From Zygnema cylindricum (Eukaryota > Streptophyta > Zygnematophyceae > Zygnematales > Zygnemataceae): a stretch of 51,027 bases of DNA. Where the stretch lies: assembly GCA_037447655.1 (NCBI GenBank), contig JBBHKE010002438.1:137594-188620 (forward strand), given 5' to 3'. This document shows positions 43,062-51,027 of this stretch, in pieces. Below the pieces are notes generated by a model. The model worked only from the letters and a program-made list of their open reading frames with translations. It had not been told where the DNA came from and did no database searches. The translations under genes and the position numbers were made by a program. Each line of letters starts with the position of its first letter. The stretch's first letter is position 1.

Positions 43062-46000
43062 TGAACGCTCACAAAAATAATTAAAAAAAACCCTAAACCA
43101 TGTTTCTCACACAAATTTGAGTTTGTGCTAACAAATTTGTTTGTAATAAACATTGTTTATTGTTTGCGGTGACAAAAAGATGTAAAACAAACTCCGAACC
43201 ATGTTTGTAACTCAAGTTTGTGTTTTCGCTTACAACAATAGTGGTAAGAAAATCTTTTCATTGTTAACGCTCACAAAAATAGATAAATAAAACCCTAAAC
43301 CATGTTTCTAACACAAATTTGAGTTTGTGCTAACAAATATATTTGTAATAAAAATCGTGTATTTTTCGCGGTCACAAAAGAAGTAAAACAAACCTCGAAC
43401 CATGTTTGTAACCCAAGTTTGTGTTTGCGCTAACAACAATAGTGGTAAGAAACTCTTACATTGTTAACGCTCACAAAAATAGTTAAAAAAAACCCTTAAC
43501 CATGTTTCTCACACAAATTTGAGTTTGTGCTAACAAATTTATTTGTAATAAACATCGTTTATTGTTAGCGTTGACAAAAAGATGTAAAACAAACTCCGAA
43601 CCATGTTTCTAACTCAAGTTTGTGTTTTCGCTAACAACAATAGTGGTAAGAAAATCTTTTCATTTTTAATTCTCACAAAAATAGATAAATAAAACCCTAA
43701 ACCATGTTCCTAACACAAATTTGAGTTTGTGCTAACAAATATATTTGTAATAAACATCGTTTATTGTTCGCGGTCACAAAAAGATTGAAACAAACTACGA
43801 ACCATGTTTGTAACTCAAGTTTGTGTTTTCGCTAACAACATTAGTTGTAAGAAACTCTTTACATTGTTAACGCTCACAGAAATAGTTAAACAAAACCCTA
43901 AATCATGTTTCTAACACAAATTTGAGTGTGTGCTAACAAATGTATTTATAATAAATATGGTTTATTGTTCGGAGTCACAAAAAGATGTAAAACAAACTTC
44001 GAACCATATTTGTAACTCAAGTTTGTATTTGCGCTAACAACAATAGTGGTAAGAAACTCTTTACATTGTTAACGCTCACAAAAATAGTTACAAAAAACCA
44101 TAAACCATGTTTCTCACACAAATTTGAGTTTGTGCTAACAAATTTGTTTGTAATAAACATCGTTTATTGTTTGCAATGACAAAAAGATGTAAAACAAACT
44201 CCGAACCATGTTTGTAACTCAAGTTTGTGTTTTCGGTTACAACAATAGTGGTAAGAAAATCTTTTCATTGTTAACACTCACAAAAATAGTTAAAAAAAAC
44301 CTTAAACCATGTTTCTAACACAAATTTGAGTTAGTGCAAACAAATATATTTGTAATAATCATCGTGTATTTTTCGCGGTCACAAAAGAAGTAAAACAAAC
44401 CCCGAACCATGTTTGTAACCCAAGTTTGTGTTTGCGCTAACAACAATAGTGGTAAGAAACTCTTACATTGTTAACGCTCACAAAAATAGTTAAAAAAAAC
44501 CCTAAACCATGTTTCTCACACAAATTTGAGCTTGTGCTAACAAATTTATTTGTAATAAACATCGTTTATTGTTTGCGGTGACAAAAAGATGTAAAACAAA
44601 CTCCGAACCATGTTTGTAACTCAAGTTTGTGTTTTCGCTAACAACATTAGTGGTAAGAAACTCTTTACATTGTTAACGCTCACAGAAATAGTTAATCAAT
44701 ACCCTAAATCATGTTTCTAACACAAATTTGAGTTTGTGCTAACAAATGTATTTGTAATAAATATGGTTTATTGTTCGGAGTCACAAAAAGATGTAAAACA
44801 AACTTCGAACCATATTTGTAACTCAAGTTTGTATTTGCGCTAACAACAATAGTGGTAAGAAACTCTTTACATTGTTAACGCTCACAAAAATAGTTAAAAA
44901 AAACCCTAAATCAATTTTCTAACACAAATTTGAGTTTGCGCTAACAAATATATTTGTAGCAAACATCGTTTATTGTTTCTAGCCAAAAAAAGAGGGAAAA
45001 TAAACTCAGACTCATGTTTGTAACTCATGTTTGTGTTTTCGCTAAGAACAATAGTGGTAAGAAACTCTTTACATTGTTAACGGTCACAAAAATAGTTAAA
45101 AAAAACCCTAAACCATGTTTCCAACACAAATTTCAGTTTGTGCTAACAAATATATTTGTACTAAACATCATTTATTGTTCGCGGTCACAAAAAGATGTAA
45201 AACAAACTCAGACTCATGTTTGTAACTCATGTTTGTGTTTTCGCTAAGAACAATAGTGGTAAGAAACTCTTTACATTGTTAACGGTCACAAAAATAGTTA
45301 AAAAAAACCCTAAACCATGTTTCCAACACAAATTTCTGTTTGTGCTAACAAATATATTTGTACTAAACATCATTTATTGTTCGCGGTCACAAAAAGATGT
45401 AAAACAAACTCAGGACCATGTTTGTAACCCAAGTTTGTGTTTGCGCTAACAAAAATAGTGGTAAGAAACTCTTACATAGTTAACGCTCATAAAAATAGTT
45501 AAAAAAAACCCTAAACCATGTTTCTCACACAAATTTGAGTTTGTGCTAACAAATTTGTTTGTAATAAACATCGTTTATTGTTTGCGGTGACAAAAAGATG
45601 TAAAACAAACTCTGAACCTTGTTTGTAACTCAAGTTTGTGTTTTCGCTTACAACAATAGTGGTAAGAAAATCTTTTCATTGTTAACGCTCACAAAAATAG
45701 TTAAAAAAAACCCTAAACCATGTTTCTAACACAAATTTGAGTTAGTGCAAACAAATATATTTGTAATAAACATCGTGTATTTTTCGCGGTCACAAAAGAA
45801 GTAAAACAAACCCCGAACCATGTTTGTAACCCAAGTTTGTGTTTGCGCTAACAACAATAGTGGTAAGAAACTCTTACATTGTTAACGCTCACAAAAATAG
45901 TTAAAAAAAACCCTAAACCATGTTTCTCACACAAATTTGAGTTTGTGCTAACAAATTTGTTTGTAATAAACATCGTTTATTGTTTGCGGTGACAAAAAGA

Positions 46001-47711
46001 TGTAAAACAAACTCCGAACCATGTTTGTAACTCAAGTTTGTGTTTTCGCTAACAACAATAGTGGTAAGAAAATCTTTTCATTGTTAACGCTCACAAAAAT
46101 AGTTAAAAAAAACCCTAAACCATGTTTCTAACACAAATTTGAGTTTGTGCAAACAAATATATTTGTAATAAACATCGTGTATTTTTCGTGGTCACAAAAG
46201 AACTAAAACAAACTCCGAACCATGTTTGTAACTCAAGTTTGTGGTTTCGCTTACAACAATAGTGGTAAGAAAATCTTTTCATTGTTAACGGTCACAAAAA
46301 TAGTTAAAAAAAACCCTAAACCATGTTTCCAACACAAATTTGAGTTTGTGCTAACAAATATATTAGTAATAAACATCATTTATTGTTTGCGGTCACAAAA
46401 AGATTTAAAACAAACTCAGCACCATGTTTGTAACCCAAGTTTGTGTTTACGCTAACAAAAATAGTGGTAAGAAACTCTTACATTGTTAACGCTCACAAAA
46501 ATAGTTAAAAAAAACCCTAAACCATGTTTCTCACACAAATTTGAGTTTGTGCTAACAAATTTATTTGTAATAAACATCGTTTATTGTTTGCGGTGACAAA
46601 AAGATGTAAAACAAACTCCGAACCATGTTTGTAACTCAAGTTTGTGTTTTCGCTAACAACAATAGTGGTAAGAAAATCTTTTCATTGTTAACGCTCACAA
46701 AAATAGTTAAAAAAAACCCTAAACCATGTTTCTAACACAAATTTGAGTTAGTGCAAACAAATATATTTGTAATAAACATCATGTATTTTTCGCGGTCACA
46801 AAAGAAGTAAAACAAACCCCGAACCATGTTTGTAACCCAAGTTTGTGTTTGCGCTAACAACAATAGTGGTTAGAAACTCTTACATTGTTAACGCTCACAA
46901 AAATAGTTAAAAAAAACCCTAAACCATGTTTCTCACACAAATTTGAGTTTCTGCTAACAAAATTATTTTATAATAAACATCGTTTATTGTTTGCGGTGAC
47001 AAAAAGATGTAAAACAAACTTCGAACCATGTTTGTAACTCAAGTTTGTGTTTTTGCTAACAACAATAGTGGTAAGAAAATATTTTCATTGTTAATTCTCA
47101 CAAAAATAGATAAATAAAACCCTAAACCATGTTTCTAACAAAAATTTGAGTTTGTGCTAACAAATATATTTGTAATAAACATCGTTTATTGTTTGCGGTC
47201 ACAAAAAGATTGAAACAAACTCCAAACCATGTTTGTAACTCAAGTTTGTGTTTTCGCTAACATCAATAGTGGTAAGAAACTCTTTACATTGTTAACGCTC
47301 ACAAAAATAGTTAAAAAAAAACCCTAAACCATGTTTCTAACACAAATTTGCGTTTGCGCTAACAAATATATTTGTAACAAATATTGTATATTTTTTGTAT
47401 CCAAAAAAAGAGGGAAAATACACTCAAAACCATGTTTGTAACTCAAGGTTGTATTTTTGCTAACAACAATAGTGCTATCAAACACTTTACATTGTTAAAG
47501 CAAACAAAAATACATAAAAAAATCCTTAACTGTGGTTTTAACACAAATTTGATTTTGTGCTAACAAAGATATTTTGTAACAAACATCGTTTATTGTTGCG
47601 GTCAAAAAAAGAGGTAAAATAAACTTCGAATAAAATTTGCAACTCAAGTTTGTGTTTTCGCTAACAACAATAGTGGTAAGAAAATCTTTACATTGTTAAC
47701 GCTCACAAAAA
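43062..47711 (+). repeat. Satellite array of about 23 dimers of ~202 bp
   Basis: accatgttt recurs about every 100 bp, alternating between a tttctaacacaaatttgag half and a tttgtaactcaagtttgtg half, so the unit is a dimer of two related ~100-bp monomers. ccctaaacc starts near 43091, 43293, 43493 (as cccttaacc), 43695 and 43895. Dimers fall into subtypes (tttctcacac.. versus tttctaacac..gtgtatttttcgcgg) that alternate in several places, giving a ~400-bp higher-order unit. The last two units are more diverged. Recurrent ORFs (for example 45014, 45216 and 46222, ~77 codons) arise from the repeat itself. Confidence 0.9.
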
Positions 47712-47799
47712 TTAGTATATAAATAAGAGAACGGTATTCACCCCTCCCGAAATCCTTATATAGGCAATGTGTCTCTCTTGGATTTTTTCCGTCACATGC

Positions 47800-48215
47800 A
47801 GTACGGACGGCTGAACAGCAGGCACAATGAAGCGCTGCCGCCCGTCGCGTTACTGACCGTTGTACAACTAGCGGAATTCTATGTTGCCGCCCGCCGATGT
47901 ACAAACCGCAGTACGGTTTGCGTAATGTTAAGCTGCCAACCGTTGGTATACAGTTAGCCGTACGCCTGGGGTAATTTTACGTTGCCAACCGTTGGTGTAC
48001 AGACCGCCGTACGAATGGCGTAATGTTATGCTGCCAACCGTCGGTAAACAGATAGTCGTACGGCTGGCGTAATGTTACACTGCCAACCGTCAATGTACAG
48101 ACTGCCGTACGGCTGGCGTAACGTTACGCTGACAACCGTGGGTGTACAGACTGTCGAACAGCTAGCGTTGTCGTGTGTTGCGGTACAGACCGCCGTACGA
48201 CTGGCAAAATGTACA
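47800..48215 (+). repeat. 49-bp CG-rich minisatellite inside the Helitron-like element
   Basis: About eight imperfect copies of a unit like gctgccaaccgttggtgtacagaccgccgtacg..tggcgtaatgtta, with starts near 47932, 47981, 48030, 48079 and 48128. Isolated related units occur at 48740-48800 and 49138-49205. ORFs across it are repeat-derived. Confidence 0.8.
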
Positions 48216-49489
48216 CCGCAAATCGTTATGTGTCAAAGTTTAAATAATGTTGAAGAAAATTTATCGTAATTGATGTTTTTTTTTTTTTAAAAGGTGTATT
48301 CTAATTTCGGCTTAATGCTAATTTGCGAACAGCTAAAACGGAATATTCGCCGTATATACATTATTATATGTATTTGTACAACATATTAGGAATCATACGC
48401 CGTTGTGAAAGTTAAATATCCGTACATGTCAGACTAATTTATGTATCAGAATAATCCCGTTTTAATCCCGTTGTTTAAGCGCACATTCTTATGCGTGAGC
48501 GTATGACTAAATTCATTTTTTGTAAATTTTTCACTTTGAGAGGCACATTTATGTACGGTCTGACATTGACCGTGCACCTCACTATTCAGATCTTATTGTA
48601 TTTTCGTTCTTTACCCTATTTCGTACAGTACCTTAATTAACGTCAAAGAAAAATTAAAATCATCTAATCCTATTTGAGGAAAAAAATCAAAATTTTAAAA
48701 ACCCAAATTAGTGACTTTGACACTAATAACGATTCGCGGTATAGCGTTGCCATGGGTCGCGGTACGGACCGCCGTACCGCTGGCACAATGTAGCGTTGCT
48801 GTTTACATTCGAACTACAACCGTAATTCATTCGTTCATAACGGTTGATAGTTGATTATGTAACTGCGTTTATTTTAAATGTCACCTTCGACGGTGGTCCG
48901 ACGTAACTAACATTCAGCGCGACAAATAATACTAATGTAATATTGACGTCAAATATACGGACAGACAATATTTGTACGTCCACATAATTCTGTGTTCATA
49001 ATTATCGCGCAAATAATTATCGCCGACATAACCAAATATAGAATACTAAAATAAATTAGTGTAAACTACATAGTTGAAAAAGCTCTATCACATAAATTAG
49101 TGTTCATTACTCTAATTATTAAGTGCGTCGCAATAAAAACTGCCGTACGGCTCATACAATCCAAAGTTGCCAACAGTCCCCAGTATTGACTACCAGCCGT
49201 ACCGGCCCCTAAAAAAGCGTCGTTAAAAGTAAGCGCAGTCCGCCAAAAGTGGCGCATAGCGTGGAGATTGACCATAGATGTCCCGTGCGCATAATACGCA
49301 CGAAACAAACGAGCGAATACTACGCACGATACACATTTAACGATGAAAAAAATGTTATAAAATGCGTACCTGCCAATGTAGCAGTACATATCTGTATATT
49401 TCCTGACAATTAGTGTTGGGTATCGGGTGAAATCATATCGCGATAATTTTCATATTCAAGCCCTCAATACCCAACATTACTGAAAATGT
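48216..49489. other. Helitron interior without recognised genes
   Basis: AT-rich sequence with scattered 49-bp units. ORFs such as 49066-49389 (minus) show no known domain. Confidence 0.35.
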
Positions 49490-49960
49490 CCCTACATTTT
49501 AAACCTTTTAGGCTTATTTAAGGGATTTTTCGGGCTTTATAGTACATTTCCTTACATTTCGTATGTCTGAGTATAATTGCCCCACGCTTTTCATACATGT
49601 AAGTACATCGTCCGTAGTTTTTATACCTGTTAGGGTTATATATTTTAGGGTTTGTAGGGTACATTTCCGTACATTCTCGTATATGTCAATACAGCTGCGC
49701 TACACTTTTCGTGCAGTTACTTACTATGGTAGTACATTTTCGTATATATTAGGGTAATTAAAGGGGGAATTAGGGTTTCAAAGGTAAATTGTCATACATT
49801 CTTTTATATTTGAGTACGATTAGGTTTGGTATGGTACAATTTCCGTATATTACAGTACAATTATGTTAATTTTCTGTATATTTTTAGATTTTTTAAGGAT
49901 TTTCTATGACTACGCACTCCGTACATTTTTGTATATGTTAATACAGCGAAAACTAAACGG
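49490..49960. repeat. Degenerate ~110-bp repeat (tacatttccgtacattctcgtatat)
   Basis: About four to five decayed units share tacattt..tacatt..cgtatat and agggttt words, near 49541, 49659, 49783 and 49827. Likely an old minisatellite within the Helitron-like element. Confidence 0.45.
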
Positions 49961-50090
49961 ATTTAAATTCACAAATACAACGTTAAAATCGGAAAAAAAA
50001 TCCAAATCCGTACGAATTGGACAATAAGGGCTCATACCATTACACAAGCTAAAAACTCTATACAAGCATAAATGCACAAACACGAACCTT

Positions 50091-50105
50091 GCCCGTGTAA
50101 CGGGC
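50091..50105 (+). other. 3' terminal hairpin of the Helitron-like element
   Basis: GCCCGT gta ACGGGC: a perfect 6-bp stem with a 3-nt loop, 13 nt before the A|T-type insertion boundary. This matches the position and base composition of Helitron 3' hairpins. Confidence 0.65.
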
Positions 50106-50118
50106 TCATTTTGTCTTG

Positions 50119-50557
50119 TAGTTAAAAAAAACCCTAAACCATGTTTCTATCACAAACTTGAGTTTGCGCTAACAAAGATATTTTGTAACAAACATCGTTT
50201 ATTGTTTGCGGTCACAAAATGAGGTAAAACAAACTCCGAACCATGTTTGTAACTCAAGTTTGTGTTTGCGCTAACAAAAATAGTGGTAAGAAACTCTTTA
50301 CATTGTTAACGCTCACAAAAATATTTAAAAAAAACCCTTAACCATGTTTCTAACACAAACTTGAGTTTGAGCTAACAAAGATATTTGTAACAAACAACTT
50401 TTATTGTTTGCGGTCACAAAAAGAGGTAAAACAAACTCCGAACCATGTTTGTAACTCAAGTTTGTGATTGCGCTAACAACAATAGTGGTAAGAAACTCTT
50501 TACATTGTTAACGCTCACAAAAATAGTTAAAAATAAACCTAAACCATGTTTCTAACA
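50119..50557 (+). repeat. Satellite continuing right of the Helitron, plus orientation
   Basis: Just over two dimers. Resumes at tagttaaaaaaaaccctaaacc, the exact continuation of the unit cut at 47711. Confidence 0.9.
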
Positions 50558-51027
50558 ATGAAAAGATTTTCTGACCACTATTTTTGTAAGCGAAAACACA
50601 AACTTGAGTTACAAACATGGTTCGGAGTTTGTTTTACATCTTTTTGTCACCGCAAACAATAAACGATGTTTATTACAAACAAATTTGTTAGCACAAACTC
50701 AAATTTGTGTGAGAAACATGGTTTGGGGTTTTTTTTAACTATTTTTGTGAGCGTTAACAATGTAAGAGTTTCTTACCACTATTTTTGTTAGCGCAAACAC
50801 AAACTTGGGTTACAAACATGGTCTTGAGTTTGTTTTACATCTTTTTGTGACCGCGAACAATAAATGATGTTTAGTACAAATATATTTGTTAGCATAAACT
50901 GAAATTTGTGTTGGAAACATGGTTTAGGGTTTTTTTTAACTATTTTTGTGACCGTTAACAATGTAAAGAGTTTCTTACCACTATTGTTCTTAGCGAAAAC
51001 ACAAACATGAGTTACAAACATGAGTCT
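50558..51027 (-). repeat. Satellite in inverted orientation
   Basis: At 50557/50558 the sequence changes from ..aaccatgtttctaaca to atgaaaagattttctgacc.., the reverse complement of the same satellite. The rest of the window is minus-oriented satellite. Its ORF 50788-51021 repeats those at 45014 and 45216. Confidence 0.9.

Larger units (their letters stand above)
47712..50118 (+). mobile_element. Helitron-like non-autonomous element in the satellite
   Basis: The satellite phrase gctcacaaaaa|tagttaaaa is split exactly between A and T: the left flank ends cacaaaaa at 47711 and the right flank resumes tagttaaaa at 50119, with no TSD. The 3' end has a perfect hairpin GCCCGT-gta-ACGGGC (50091-50105), then 13 nt ending in CTTG, close to the Helitron CTRR end. 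The 5' end is TTAGTATATAAATAAG, one change from the expected TC. Insertion between A and T without duplication, a 3' hairpin and no terminal inverted repeats are the Helitron signature. No Rep/helicase ORF is present. It contains a 49-bp minisatellite and decayed repeats. Confidence 0.65.

Noticed and set aside
45014-46455. Near-identical 77-codon ORFs (45014, 45216, 46222, and 50788 on minus)
   Set aside because: They recur at the satellite period and consist entirely of satellite sequence. The similarity follows from the repeat; no domain, no codon bias.
43062-47711. CRISPR-like array of regularly spaced repeats
   Set aside because: The whole unit is repeated, with no unique spacers and 100/200-bp periodicity. 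It is a eukaryotic satellite.

Overview
This is a repeat-filled window of a eukaryotic nuclear genome. I find no convincing host gene, no operon structure, no rRNA gene and no intact tRNA gene. It holds Ty1/Copia LTR retrotransposons, a satellite array with a plant-like CCCTAAAC motif in most units, a Helitron-like insertion and a non-LTR retrotransposon that appears to end in a restriction-like endonuclease. A plant-lineage genome (non-seed plant or streptophyte alga) fits best, but that is inference and the species cannot be named from this sequence.

Layout. 1-8250: mostly non-coding, with several short tandem repeats (15-bp Lys-rich minisatellite, CAGTA array, polypyrimidine tract, GCGACGA-type inverted repeats, AAT-rich tract). 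8300-9982: a CAT-rich block that matches the 3' region of the non-LTR element near 42.5 kb. 11240-11800: diverged satellite on the minus strand. 11801-40050: a head-to-tail array of Copia family A elements on the minus strand, sharing LTRs (LTR-A at 11801-12680, 26116-26635, 38338-38858), with about 2.1 copies. Inside the gag of each of the two long copies sits a whole family B element (17144-25854 and 31033-38077). Inside the 5' LTR of each B sits an inverted solo LTR-B. Inside the pol of each A sits a solo LTR of a third family, C. Copy 1 alone also carries a 1.67-kb element (19590-21258) with tRNA-like boxes. 40051-43061: a broken non-LTR retrotransposon on the plus strand. 43062-51027: a satellite of about 200-bp dimers, interrupted by a Helitron-like element (47712-50118) and switching orientation near 50558.

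How the parts relate. The nesting order can be read from target-site duplications (TSDs): TATTY for B in A, TTACT for the solo LTR-B, CCAAC for LTR-C, CAACT for the 1.67-kb element. The third A copy keeps the empty CCAAC site. All pol genes carry stops, frameshifts or lost catalytic residues, so no element here looks autonomous. The most unusual feature is that in all three Copia families the gag start codon and first 18-46 codons lie inside the LTR, in the same codon phase and always ending CAA-CA at the LTR edge. The yeast Ty1 element has a comparable arrangement.
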